Assembly: GCF_011694815.1 (NCBI RefSeq)
Contig: NZ_CP050177.1
Coordinates: 1,674,001 to 1,738,000 of the forward strand
Reading direction: 5' to 3'
DNA: 64,000 nucleotides
From: Streptomyces liangshanensis
GTDB lineage: Bacteria; Actinomycetota; Actinomycetes; Streptomycetales; Streptomycetaceae
Numbering within the stretch: position 1 is the first letter of the stretch; every line of letters starts with the position of its first letter. The translations under genes and the position numbers were made by a program. The notes below the pieces were generated by a model. That model saw nothing but the letters and a program-made list of their open reading frames with translations, had not been told where the DNA came from and did no database searches. Positions 34,950 through 42,790 of this stretch are shown in pieces.

Positions 34950-35838
34950 GTGAGCTTTTTCCAACCTCACGCTGATGCGTGGTAAAGGACCAGGACGGCC
35001 TTCACTACGTTGGTGATTCGGTTGGTGCTGCAGCGGAGCTTCCGCAGGAGGCGCCAGCCCTTGATGGTGGCCATGGCCCGCTCGCCGAGGCAGCGGATCT
35101 TGGCGTGGGTGGTGTTGTGGCGGCGCTTCCATCGCTTGAGGCGGCGGCCTCGGAACGGTACGCGGACGGGTCCGCCGGCGCCTTGATATGCCTTGTCCGC
35201 CCAGCATTTGAGTCCGGCATCGGCGAGGGCTTCGATGATGCCGTGCTGTCGCGCGGCGGTGAGGTCGTGAGTCGAGCCGGGCAGAGCCGGCGAGGCCCAG
35301 AGCAGCCGTCCGAAGGGATCGGTGAGGACCTGGACGTTCATGCCGTGGCGTTTGTGTTTCCCGGAGTAGTACGGGGTGTCAGCGGCGATGCGGTCGATCG
35401 GCAGCAGGGTGCCGTCGAGGATCACGAACGCCTTCGTCCGGATCGTTTTCATCGCCTCGGCCAGGGACGGGGCGAGGGCAGCCAGGGCCTTGACGGCTTC
35501 ACGTATGTAGCGGTAGACGGTCGCGATCCCGATGCCGAACCCGGCGGCGAGCTGGGCGTAGGTGTCACCGCACCGCAGGTGGGCCAGGGCGAGCAGTGCC
35601 TGACGTGCGGCGGGAAGGCGCCGCCACCGCGTTCCGATCTCCTGCCGCCGGGCTGCCAGTTGCCTGGTCAAGGACCGCAGGGTGCGGCTGGACAGATCAA
35701 TCGAGGACGGGTAGACAAGCACGCGAAGCTCCTGGCGGACACGGGTGATCTTGGTCGAGAAACCGTCTACCAGGAGCTTCGTCGTTGCGCAGGACATTCC
35801 AACTCACGGTCAGACACCGCAGCTTGAAAAGGGCTCAC
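34950..35838 (-). mobile_element. IS5-family insertion sequence (889 bp)
   Basis: The ends share an imperfect terminal inverted repeat: GTGAGCTTTTTCCAACCT on the left and GTGAGCCCTTTTCAAGCT reading in from the right (14 of 18 matches). It contains one complete transposase gene. The bases next to the two ends show no target-site duplication, and the flanks belong to different genes in opposite orientation. This suggests an adjacent deletion or recombination between two copies after insertion. Confidence 0.78.
34967..35722 (-). CDS. IS5-family DDE transposase
   Basis: 251 aa. An N-terminal HTH (GDTYAQLAAGFGIGIATVYR) is followed by a DDE_Tnp_4-type catalytic domain: first Asp in VILDGTLLPID, second in GSTHDLTAARQ, and the acidic third residue in GERAMATIKGWRLL. 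The GTG at 35722 is preceded by AGGAG at 7 nt; an earlier in-frame ATG at 35797 would add 25 residues without a ribosome site. The gene looks intact, so the element may still be mobile. The stop lies 17 bp from the left end of the IS. Confidence 0.88.
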   Translation of the reverse strand: MLVYPSSIDLSSRTLRSLTRQLAARRQEIGTRWRRLPAARQALLALAHLRCGDTYAQLAAGFGIGIATVYRYIREAVKALAALAPSLAEAMKTIRTKAFVILDGTLLPIDRIAADTPYYSGKHKRHGMNVQVLTDPFGRLLWASPALPGSTHDLTAARQHGIIEALADAGLKCWADKAYQGAGGPVRVPFRGRRLKRWKRRHNTTHAKIRCLGERAMATIKGWRLLRKLRCSTNRITNVVKAVLVLYHASA

Positions 35839-36183
35839 GGTGCGGCTGATCTTTTACACCCGGGAGAAGACCGCCATTCAGTCGAATTGGTTCAACTCCT
35901 ACCGCTGGGGAAGCCCGCCCTGGCGTCGGCCGGCCTCATCAAGCCCCTTGAGCCCGACGCGAAGGGACGACGCTGGGAGAAGTCCCGCGACGTGATGATG
36001 CACGCACTCCGACACCTGTACGCGTCGATGATGATCAACGGCGGGGTAGACGTGTACACGCTCGCGGACCGACTCAGACACGCCGATCCCGCGTTTACCC
36101 TGGGTGAATACGTGCACCGGGTCATGGGAGCCGGTTCCAAGGTCCGCATCGCGGTCCGGAGCGCCTACACCGGGGCCGCGTGA
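35839..36183 (+). pseudogene. Truncated, frameshifted tyrosine integrase (C-terminal half)
   Basis: Directly after the IS the sequence reads VRLIFYTREKTAIQSNWFNS and then YRW in one frame. It continues in the next frame as KPALASAGLIKPLEPDAKGR to MHALRHLYASMMINGG, LADRLRHADPAFTLGEYVHRV and the stop. The Arg-x-x-His pair (HALRH), the second His (RLRHAD) and the nucleophilic Tyr (EYVHRV) are tyrosine-recombinase catalytic residues. The N-terminal DNA-binding half has been lost to the IS, and a 1- or 2-base indel at CGCTGGGGAAGCC (about 35918) breaks the frame. Placement 100 bp from the right att core is what is expected of an island integrase reading toward its own att site. Confidence 0.8.
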
Positions 36184-36199
36184 GTCCTGCTCCGTTCGG

Positions 36200-36228
36200 C
36201 TTGTGCAACAAACGTGCATGATGATCTT
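36200..36228. repeat. Right integrase arm-like repeat
   Basis: CTTGTGCAACAAACGTGCA followed by TGATGATCTT matches 10115-10143 at 26 of 29 bases in direct orientation. It lies between the integrase stop and the right att core. This copy lacks the perfect palindrome of the left copy. Confidence 0.6.
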
Positions 36229-36263
36229 CGAGAGTGGTCATTTGCACAGGTCAGAAGCTTTTT

Positions 36264-36371
36264 CTATGAGTTCCGCGACATCTGACGTACGAACGCCGCC
36301 GCGCCCCACCTGGTGTCGACCTCGTGTCCGGTGAGGGGGTGTCGGCAGTGGTCACACAAGAAGCGCGGCAT
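36264..36371 (-). CDS. Small CxxC protein whose 3' end crosses attR (low confidence)
   Basis: A 35-codon minus-strand frame starting MPRFLCDHCRHPLTGHEVDT and ending ...VRQMSRNS. The Cys-x2-Cys with nearby His suggests a zinc-knuckle fragment. Its last codons run through the att core, and the stop (TAG at 36264-36266) comes from island DNA. In an empty site the frame would continue into the antisense of the HTH-MurA gene, so the native C-terminus has been changed by integration. No family recognised; it might be spurious. Confidence 0.35.
   Translation of the reverse strand: MPRFLCDHCRHPLTGHEVDTRWGAAAFVRQMSRNS
36271..36285. repeat. attR core of genomic island (15-bp direct repeat)
   Basis: An exact copy of the last 15 bp of the HTH-MurA gene (TTCCGCGACATCTGA). 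Sequence to its right (CGTACGAACGCC) would directly follow the HTH-MurA stop codon in a strain without the island. Confidence 0.85.
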
Positions 36372-36463
36372 TCCGCTGATTCTGTGGCTCGATCGCTGCC
36401 GTGGCCACCGAATTCCCCTCGCCCCGTCGGGCATCGGGTCGGCGGGTCCCGGACGGGGGGGGA

Positions 36464-37816
36464 TCAGAACGGGGGCCGGTCGTGCCAGGAGCCGCCCCAG
36501 GAGTCGGGGGGTGCGGTGGGGCGTTGGAGGACGGCCAGGGCGTCCTCGACGCGGCCGAGGTCGATGAGGTAGCCGGCCAGTTCGTGCCCGTTCGCGGGGG
36601 CGTGGGGTGCAAGGACGGCCACCGCTTCCTCGGTGCGTCCGGAGTCGGCGAGGAGCTCGGCGAGGTGCGGGGCCGCGTACGAGGCGCCGCCTTCGGGGTG
36701 GGCGCGAGCCCGCGCGACCGCCTCGTCGACCCCGTGGCAGGCGGCGATCAGCGGCAGTCGTATCCAGTACAGGTCCCAATCCTCCTCGCCCCCGCGGGCG
36801 GTGGCGAAGGTGTCGAGTTGAGCGAGGCCCTCCCCGGGGCGGCCCTGCCCGAGGTACAGCTCGGACAGGGTATGGAGGATCCAGTCCTCCCCCTTGTAGG
36901 TGGCAGCCTGATCGCGCATCACGGTGATCGCTTCGTCCCCCCGCCCGTGCCGGGCCAGGAGCTGCGCGAGCGCGACGGCCGAGTGGGGACGCCGGGCGAC
37001 GGATTCGCCGGCCTGCCGGTACGCCGCGACGGCCCCGTCCACGTCGCCGCGTTCCTCCAGCACCCGCGCGAGCCGTCGTACGGCGGACCCGGAGTCGTCG
37101 GTCGCCGCGGCCGCGCGCAGCTCGTCGAGCCGGCCGTGCCGTGCCAGCAGAGCGGCCCGTTCCTCACGGTGGTCGAGCGACGCGGTGTCGCCGGCGCTCA
37201 ACAGGGCGAGGGCCTCGTCGGTGCGACCCTGGCGCTCGCGGATGGTGGCGAGCAGCCTCTTCGCCATGTCGCGATCGAAGCCCCGGCAACACCACGGAAA
37301 GTCGGAACACCGGTGCTCGGTCCTGGCCGTGAGCAGGGCGACGGCCTCCTCGTCGCGTCCGGCGGGACCGGCGACCTCCACGAGGGCCACGGCCAGGGCC
37401 GGTTCACCGAGGTGCGGTCGCAGCAGGGTGAACGCCTCTTCGGCGCGACCGTGCCGGGCGAGCAGGCGCGCGTAGACCTCCAGCGCCATCGGATGCCCGG
37501 CCTCCGTACGGATCCGCGTGATCTCGATCGCCTCGTCGGCGCGGCCCCAGCCCTCCAACAGGCCGGCTGCGGCTGTCACGGCTGTCCACCAGCCGGTTGC
37601 CAGGTACGGTGCCAGCGCCTCCCACGCGTCGGTCCGCCGGCCCCGCTCGTCCAGCGACCGCGCCCACGCCAGCGCGCAGAACCATTCCCCGCGCCCGGCC
37701 TGAACCTCCACCACGTCGGCGTAGCCGCGTTCGAGGAGCCGCGAGACCAGCTCCGGCGGTATGCAACCGGACCGCGTCCGGGCCTGGAATTCAAGATCAG
37801 CGACGTCCACGAACAC
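36464..37816 (-). CDS. Tetratricopeptide-like repeat protein, 450 aa
   Basis: The whole protein is a chain of about 35-residue helical pairs with repeated LLxRxGRxDEAxxLL-type motifs (LLARHGRAEEAFTLLRPH; LLARHGRLDELRAAAA; LLARHGRGDEAITVMRD; LLADSGRTEEAVAVLAPH), typical of TPR/Sel1-like solenoids. No signal peptide or second domain. TPR solenoids are protein-binding scaffolds; the partner is unknown. The GTG at 37816 has AGGGTGC before it; a second GTG 6 nt downstream is possible. It is the first complete gene right of the island and appears monocistronic. Confidence 0.8.
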   Translation of the reverse strand: MFVDVADLEFQARTRSGCIPPELVSRLLERGYADVVEVQAGRGEWFCALAWARSLDERGRRTDAWEALAPYLATGWWTAVTAAAGLLEGWGRADEAIEITRIRTEAGHPMALEVYARLLARHGRAEEAFTLLRPHLGEPALAVALVEVAGPAGRDEEAVALLTARTEHRCSDFPWCCRGFDRDMAKRLLATIRERQGRTDEALALLSAGDTASLDHREERAALLARHGRLDELRAAAATDDSGSAVRRLARVLEERGDVDGAVAAYRQAGESVARRPHSAVALAQLLARHGRGDEAITVMRDQAATYKGEDWILHTLSELYLGQGRPGEGLAQLDTFATARGGEEDWDLYWIRLPLIAACHGVDEAVARARAHPEGGASYAAPHLAELLADSGRTEEAVAVLAPHAPANGHELAGYLIDLGRVEDALAVLQRPTAPPDSWGGSWHDRPPF

Positions 37817-37882
37817 GCACCCTAGCGTTCACCGTTCGGCACCAAGGGCGACACCGTGACCCTCGATCGCCGCCCGGGCCGA

Positions 37883-37928
37883 GGCCACCCCGGAAACGGG
37901 CGGCGGGGCGTGAGGGGGTGGGGTGGCC
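37883..37928 (-). terminator. Possible terminator after LacI operon
   Basis: Inverted repeat GGCCACCCC / GGGGTGGCC with a 28-nt GC-rich loop, immediately downstream of the LacI-family gene stop at 37933. Confidence 0.35.
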
Positions 37929-37932
37929 CCGA

Positions 37933-38979
37933 TCAGTCCCGGTCGAGGGGGGCCGGGGGGCCGTAGTGGACGAGTGTGGTGGGCACGACCGTGCGCCGGT
38001 ACGGGGCGGGCTTGCCGGGGTGCGTGGACGCGTCGGTCATGCGCGTGACGAGCAACCGGCCCGCCTCGCGGCCCAGTTCGTCGCTGTCGTAGGCGACCAC
38101 GGTCAGCGGCAGGCCGAGGGTGTCCGCGAGTTCGAAGTCGTCGAAGCCGGCCAGCGTGGTGGGGGTTCCGGCACGGCGGACGGCGCGGAAGGCCCCGATG
38201 GTGTTGCGGTTGTTGGAGCAGAACAGCGCGGTGGGGGGCTCCGGCAGGGCGAGCAGTTCCGCGGCGGCGCTCGCCGCCTCGCCGGTCTGCTGCTGCCCCT
38301 GCCTCACGTAGGCCGGGTCGGTGGGCAGGCCCGCGGCGGCGAGGGCGTCGGAGAAGCCGCGCAGGCGCTCGGTGCTGGTGTAGACGGCGGCCGGCGGACC
38401 CAGGAATCCGATCCTGCGGTGTCCGGCGCCGAGCAGCCTCTCGGTGGCGGCGAAGGCGCCGCCGTGGTCGTCGACCAGGACGCAGTCCGCCCCGAAGCCC
38501 TCGGGCGGACGGCTGGCGACCACCACCGGGACACCCTCGGCGGCCGCGGCGGCCAGATGCCGCTGGTCCGCGCCCGAGGGCACCGCGATGATGCCGTCGA
38601 CCCGCCGGCCCACCAGGTCCTCGACCAGCGCGCGCTCGGTGTCCAGGTCCTGGCCCGTGTTGCCGATGACGGCCTTCAGGCCGTGCCGCACGACGACGGA
38701 GTCGACGCCCAGCGCCAGTCGGGAGTAGAACGGGTTGGCCAGGTTGGTGACCACCAGGCCCACGAGACCCGTACCACGTCCCAGACGCAGGCTGCGGGCC
38801 GTCTCGTTGCGGCGGTAGCCGAGTTCGGCGACGGCCGCGCGCACGCGGGCGGCCGTCGCGGGCAGCACCTTCGGATCGTCACGCAGGACACGGGAGACGG
38901 TCATGGCGCTGACCTTCGCCCGCCCGGCCACGTCACGCACCGTCGGCTGGGCGTCCCTCGGCCCTTGTGTGTCCGGCAT
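37933..38979 (-). CDS. LacI-family transcriptional repressor
   Basis: 348 aa. The N-terminal LacI HTH (PTVRDVAGRAKVSAMTVSRV) with hinge helix (RRNETARSLRLGRGTGLVG) is followed by a periplasmic-binding-protein-like effector domain (VVTNLANPFYSRLALGVDSV; GFLGPPAAVYTSTERLRGF; TLAGFDDFELADTLGLPLTV). The ATG at 38979 follows GAAGGG. It overlaps the end of the ROK gene by 47 nt and is the last gene of the isomerase-ROK-LacI operon, so it probably represses its own operon through the LacI-type palindrome at 41652-41665 and is released by a sugar or sugar phosphate. Confidence 0.93.
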   Translation of the reverse strand: MPDTQGPRDAQPTVRDVAGRAKVSAMTVSRVLRDDPKVLPATAARVRAAVAELGYRRNETARSLRLGRGTGLVGLVVTNLANPFYSRLALGVDSVVVRHGLKAVIGNTGQDLDTERALVEDLVGRRVDGIIAVPSGADQRHLAAAAAEGVPVVVASRPPEGFGADCVLVDDHGGAFAATERLLGAGHRRIGFLGPPAAVYTSTERLRGFSDALAAAGLPTDPAYVRQGQQQTGEAASAAAELLALPEPPTALFCSNNRNTIGAFRAVRRAGTPTTLAGFDDFELADTLGLPLTVVAYDSDELGREAGRLLVTRMTDASTHPGKPAPYRRTVVPTTLVHYGPPAPLDRD

Positions 38980-39922
38980 GCCCGGCGTGTTCCCTTCGTC
39001 CGTCCCCACTTGGTACGGCCGCACGCGCCGCGCCGATCAGCGCGGCGTCCCCGGCGGAACCGGCGGGTGTCATCGCACGAGTATGCCGTGCGGCTCCGGT
39101 CCCGCCGAGCCGTACCGCTCCGGTCCCCCCGTCGTCCGGCACCCAGCCCCCCGAGGCGAGCCCGCCGCCCAGAGCGGGGGCGACGAGGTCCCAGGAACGG
39201 GCGATGGAGCCGCCGACCACCAAGACGGTCGCGCCGAAGTCCGCCAACCGCGGGCCGAGCGCATGGCCCAGCACGGTGAGGGCGTGTGCCAGCACCAGAC
39301 GGGCCCGCTCCTCCCCCGCCCTCGCCCGCTCGGCGACGTCGCGGACGTCGGCCGCCGGATCGCCGTACCGGGCGAGGATCGCGCGGCGCGAAACGGTGTC
39401 CTCCAACGGCCTTCCGCCCGCCTCGGTCAGGTCCATGCGCCCCTCGGGCGGCACACCGGGGCCGTCCTCGCGGACCCGGCCGTCGGCGAGGAACGCCGAG
39501 CCGACCCCCGTACCGAGCGTGATGCCCACGGCACGGCGGTGGCCGCGAGCCGCACCCGCGAACCACTCGCCGGCGACGAAGGCGTGCGCGTCGTTGAGGA
39601 ACACGACGTCGCCGGGGCGCCGCCACAGCCCGCCGAGGAGCGCCGCGCGCAGGTCCACCCCGTACAGCGCCTCGAACTTTCCGACGCCCGCGAAGCGCGC
39701 CACCCCCGTCGCGTAGTCGAACGGTCCCGGCACCGCCACGCCCCACCGCGCGCCCGGAGGCACCGGCAGGCCGGCGGCGCAGCGCCGTATGCGGGCCAGG
39801 ATCTCCCCGGCGGCGCCGTGCGGGTCGAGCGGCAGCACGGTCCGGTGCGCGACCCGCCGCCCGGGCAGGTCGACGAGGGCGGCGGTGACATGGGTGCCGC
39901 CGATCTCCAGGACGGGGATCAC
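38933..39922 (-). CDS. ROK-family sugar kinase-like protein
   Basis: 329 aa. The ATP-binding start MIPVLEIGGTHVTAALVD, the PGPFDYATGVA motif and the GITLGTGVGSAFLADG glycine loop identify the ROK/ASKHA fold, and FLNDAHAF carries the catalytic Asp of the GNDAN-like motif. The CxCGxxGC zinc motif of most ROK sugar kinases is absent, so it belongs to the zinc-less minority. Its start overlaps the isomerase stop by 4 nt (ATGA). It would phosphorylate a hexose such as mannose or fructose for the upstream isomerase-like enzyme. The last 30 residues are low-complexity (HAGHAGHTRAEGR) and overlap the lacI start. Confidence 0.85.
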   Translation of the reverse strand: MIPVLEIGGTHVTAALVDLPGRRVAHRTVLPLDPHGAAGEILARIRRCAAGLPVPPGARWGVAVPGPFDYATGVARFAGVGKFEALYGVDLRAALLGGLWRRPGDVVFLNDAHAFVAGEWFAGAARGHRRAVGITLGTGVGSAFLADGRVREDGPGVPPEGRMDLTEAGGRPLEDTVSRRAILARYGDPAADVRDVAERARAGEERARLVLAHALTVLGHALGPRLADFGATVLVVGGSIARSWDLVAPALGGGLASGGWVPDDGGTGAVRLGGTGAARHTRAMTPAGSAGDAALIGAARAAVPSGDGRREHAGHAGHTRAEGRPADGA

Positions 39923-41613
39923 CGGACGAGCGCCTTCACGACCCGCACCGGGCCCCCGCCGACGGCCCGCAGGGTGTAGCGGCCGACCGCGGCCGGCACG
40001 GTCAGCGTTTCGGCGAAGGCCAGTTCGTACCGGTGCCCGGCCTCCGTCCGTACGACGACGCCGTCACCCTCCACCACGTTCAGGAGGTGGAAGCGGCCGC
40101 GCGTGTGGTCCTCCGCCTCGGCGCCGCTATCGATCACGTAGCGCCTGACCTCGTAGAACATCTCGTCCAGCGCGCCGATGACCTCTTCCCGCCAGCCGTC
40201 GCCCTCGCGCAGGGTCCGCGGCTCCCGCACCAGGTCGCGGGCGACGCTCGCGCCGCGGCGCCCGCTCTCCAGGTTCGCGAATCCGTGCTCGTGCGGGAGG
40301 GGGCGCGGGGTGCCGTCGGCGGCGGGCCGCAGCCAGTCGTAGAACCTCAGGCTGTACAGGTACGGGGTGGCGCTGATCTCCAGCACCAGGTTGCCCGCCC
40401 CGCTGGCGTGCGGAGTGCCCGCGGGGATCATGTACAACTGGCCCTGCTCGGCGGGGAACGCGAGGACGTGGTCCTCGGGGTCCATGGGCACGCGCCCGGC
40501 GACGGACTCCCGCACCTCCTTGCGGAAGAGGTCGACGTCGGCGTCCTCGCGCAGGCCGAGGAAGACCTTGGCGCCGGGGCCGCCGAGGGTCAGGTAGTAC
40601 GTCTCGTGCTGGGTGTACGGCCAGCCGAAGCGCTCGCGCATGTACGGCTCCTTCGGGTGGCAGTGCAACGAGAGGTCGCCGCCGCCGACGGTGTCGAGAT
40701 AGTCGAAGCGGATCGGGAAGGACGTGCCGAAGCGGGCGTGCACCTCGGGCCCCATCACGCTCTCGGGTTCCAGGACGCACATCAGCTGGAAGGGCACCTC
40801 GACCTGGGCCTCCGGCCCGGTGCCGACGAGGATGCCGGCCTCGGGCGCGATCAGTTCGTAGCCGAGCGCGGTGTTCTCGGCGCCCGGGTTGAACCCCAGT
40901 TCGCGCTGGGCCCAATGGCCGCCCCAGGGGGTGGAGTTGAAGTACGGGCGGGTGCGGACGGGGCCGCGTGCCAGGGCCGCGTAGGTGGCGCGCAGGCCCG
41001 CGCCGTCGATCCACGCCGGCCGGTCGGGCTCCTGGAGGTCGAGCCAGGCGTCGAGGCGGGGCGCCAGCGCGTCACGGTGGCGGTCGAGCATCGGCCAGTC
41101 GACGTAGAACAGCCGCCTGAAGTCGGGCTTCCCGTCGGGCAGTCCGAGGTTCGCCCCGCGCTTGCCGGCGGCCACGTCCGCCTCCGCGTACCGCTTGGGC
41201 ACGTCGGCGTACCAGAGCAGGTCGTGCTCCACCAGCGCGGCGCCGGGCCCGTACACGAGCAGCACGCCTTCCCGCGGGCGGGGCGAGGGCGGGAGGGCGT
41301 CGAAGAGGTCGTCGAGCGGGTTCTCGGCGAGCTTGCGGAAGTAGGGGTCGTCCGCGTCCTCGGGTCGCTCGGTGCGGCGCTCGACGGCGGCCGGCGGTAC
41401 GTAGTGGGAGCGGACGTCGAGCAGGGAGACCGGGGTGCCGCGTGCCGTCAGCTCGCGGGCGAGGCCGTCCCGGAGCCGCGCCCAGTCGACGGTCGGGGGG
41501 CCGTCGACGGCCACCACCGCGGGACCGGCCGGGAGTTGCCCGGACACCGCCCGCCAGCCGGTGACGAGGACGGCTTGGGGCGCGGGGGTGTGGCGCGGGT
41601 CGAGGCGGTACAT
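39919..41613 (-). CDS. Class I mannose-6-phosphate isomerase-like protein with extra N-terminal domain
   Basis: 564 aa, compared with about 320-420 for typical type I isomerases. Residues about 240-564 contain the cupin metal site (LHCHPKEPYMRERFG; TQHETYYLTL; IPAGTPHASG) and FNSTPWGGHWAQRELG, typical of PMI-related proteins. The N-terminal 200 residues (VLVTGWRAVSGQLPAGPAVV; LLVYGPGAALVEHDLLWYAD) resemble a degenerate nucleoside/uridine-kinase-like P-loop domain without the GxxxxGKS motif. The expected reaction is mannose-6-phosphate to fructose-6-phosphate, but the substrate is not certain. The ATG at 41613 was chosen because AAGGAG precedes it. It is the first gene of the LacI-regulated operon. 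Confidence 0.85.
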   Translation of the reverse strand: MYRLDPRHTPAPQAVLVTGWRAVSGQLPAGPAVVAVDGPPTVDWARLRDGLARELTARGTPVSLLDVRSHYVPPAAVERRTERPEDADDPYFRKLAENPLDDLFDALPPSPRPREGVLLVYGPGAALVEHDLLWYADVPKRYAEADVAAGKRGANLGLPDGKPDFRRLFYVDWPMLDRHRDALAPRLDAWLDLQEPDRPAWIDGAGLRATYAALARGPVRTRPYFNSTPWGGHWAQRELGFNPGAENTALGYELIAPEAGILVGTGPEAQVEVPFQLMCVLEPESVMGPEVHARFGTSFPIRFDYLDTVGGGDLSLHCHPKEPYMRERFGWPYTQHETYYLTLGGPGAKVFLGLREDADVDLFRKEVRESVAGRVPMDPEDHVLAFPAEQGQLYMIPAGTPHASGAGNLVLEISATPYLYSLRFYDWLRPAADGTPRPLPHEHGFANLESGRRGASVARDLVREPRTLREGDGWREEVIGALDEMFYEVRRYVIDSGAEAEDHTRGRFHLLNVVEGDGVVVRTEAGHRYELAFAETLTVPAAVGRYTLRAVGGGPVRVVKALVR

Positions 41614-41651
41614 GCCTGCTCCTTCTGGAAGGGGTACGGCGGCGGGGCCGA

Positions 41652-41665
41652 TGTTATCGTTAACA
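41652..41665. promoter_or_regulatory. LacI-type operator of the isomerase-ROK-LacI operon
   Basis: TGTTATCGTTAACA is a near-perfect 14-bp palindrome with the central CG typical of LacI/GalR-family operators. It lies 39 nt upstream of the isomerase ATG, where a bound repressor would block transcription initiation. Confidence 0.7.
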
Positions 41666-41788
41666 CGACGCACAGGGAGGTTGCCCGCCGAACCCCGCGG
41701 ATGTCAACCGAACGCCGCCGCGCCCCGTCCGGCCCGCTGTCCGGCGGGGTCGGGCGGGGCGCGGCGGCAGTGCGCGGGCCGTAGGGGC

Positions 41789-42643
41789 CTAGAGAACGAT
41801 CTCGGCCAGGCGTGCCACCTCGTCGAGGTCGTCGCTGGTCGGGTTGAGGACCAGTTCGTCGGCGCCGAGGCCCTCGAAGGCCCGGACCACTTCCTTGATC
41901 TGCTCGGCCCCGCCCCGGACCGTGGAGGCGAGCAGCTCGGCGGCCTCGGGACCGGCCGTCGTGTAGTAGTCGTGGACCCCGTGGGTGCCCGCTTCCGGGT
42001 CCGCGACGGCGAAGTAGGCGATGGCGACCAGGTACGGGGAGCCCTTGCGGCCGGCCCGCAGCCAGGCCTCGCGCACGCCCTCGAAGGCGGGGCCGACCAT
42101 GGCGGGCGGCAGCGAGGCGCCGATGTATCCCTGGCCGGACCGCGCGACGCGCTCGAACGACGCCGGGACGCCGCCGCCGAAGAGCAGGGGGACCTCCCGG
42201 GTGCCCGCGGGCACCAGCGGGTTGTCGCAGCCGTCCGGTACCTCGCCGCGCCACACCTTCCGGTACGTCTCGATGTCCTCGTCGAGCCGCCGGCCGGTGC
42301 CGCGCGCGCCGAGACCTTTGACCACGAAGTCGTCCGGGCGTCCGCCGAGGCCGACTCCGAGGGTCAGGCGCCCGCCGGAGACCCCGTCGATGCTCGCCGC
42401 CTCCTTGGCCACCAGGAGCGGGGGCCAGACCGGGCCGAGCAGGACGGTGCTGAGGAGGCCGATGCGACTCGTGGCCCCCGCGGCGGCGGCCAGCGCCACC
42501 GTGTCCATCACTCCGGGGTAGGCGATGCGGCCCACGCTGCCCAGCGTGGAGAACCCGGCCTCCTCGGCACGCCGGGCCCATTCGGGGAGAACGCCGGGCC
42601 GCACGTCACGGATCTGGTTGGGGAGTCCGATACCGATTTTCAC
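41789..42643 (-). CDS. LLM-class F420-dependent oxidoreductase
   Basis: 284 aa, luciferase-like TIM barrel. The start KIGIGLPNQIRDVRPGVLPE, then AEEAGFSTLGSVGRIAYPG, GVSGGRLTLGVGLGGRPDDF and PLLFGGG are characteristic of F420/FMN-dependent alkanal monooxygenase-like enzymes in actinobacteria. The substrate is unknown. The GTG at 42643 has AAGGAG 8 nt upstream. It is transcribed alone, divergent from the HNH-like gene. Confidence 0.9.
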   Translation of the reverse strand: MKIGIGLPNQIRDVRPGVLPEWARRAEEAGFSTLGSVGRIAYPGVMDTVALAAAAGATSRIGLLSTVLLGPVWPPLLVAKEAASIDGVSGGRLTLGVGLGGRPDDFVVKGLGARGTGRRLDEDIETYRKVWRGEVPDGCDNPLVPAGTREVPLLFGGGVPASFERVARSGQGYIGASLPPAMVGPAFEGVREAWLRAGRKGSPYLVAIAYFAVADPEAGTHGVHDYYTTAGPEAAELLASTVRGGAEQIKEVVRAFEGLGADELVLNPTSDDLDEVARLAEIVL

Positions 42644-42790
42644 GAACTGTGCTCCTTGCGGTGGACCGGCGCGTGGACGGCGCCGGTGTTCCACCGATTG
42701 TCGGGCGGGCGGTCGCCCACTGTCCCGACGCCTTGCCGTGTCGGCCGCCCCTCGTTCGACGGGGGTGGCGGCAGCGGCTAGTTTGCTCGG

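Larger units (their letters stand above)
9986..36285. mobile_element. Integrated genomic island (~26.3 kb) carrying a defence-like locus
   Basis: It is bounded by 15-bp direct repeats at the 3' end of a conserved gene. A related 29-bp motif lies inside each border (10115-10143 and 36200-36228, 26/29 identical), as expected for integrase arm sites. The right end holds the C-terminal part of a tyrosine recombinase. Contents are accessory: DNA modification and helicase genes, nuclease- and HEPN-like genes, and transposase remains, with several broken genes. Base composition near both borders is visibly less GC-rich than the flanks. No replication or transfer genes are recognisable and the integrase is dead, so the element is probably immobile now unless rescued in trans. 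Confidence 0.82.
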
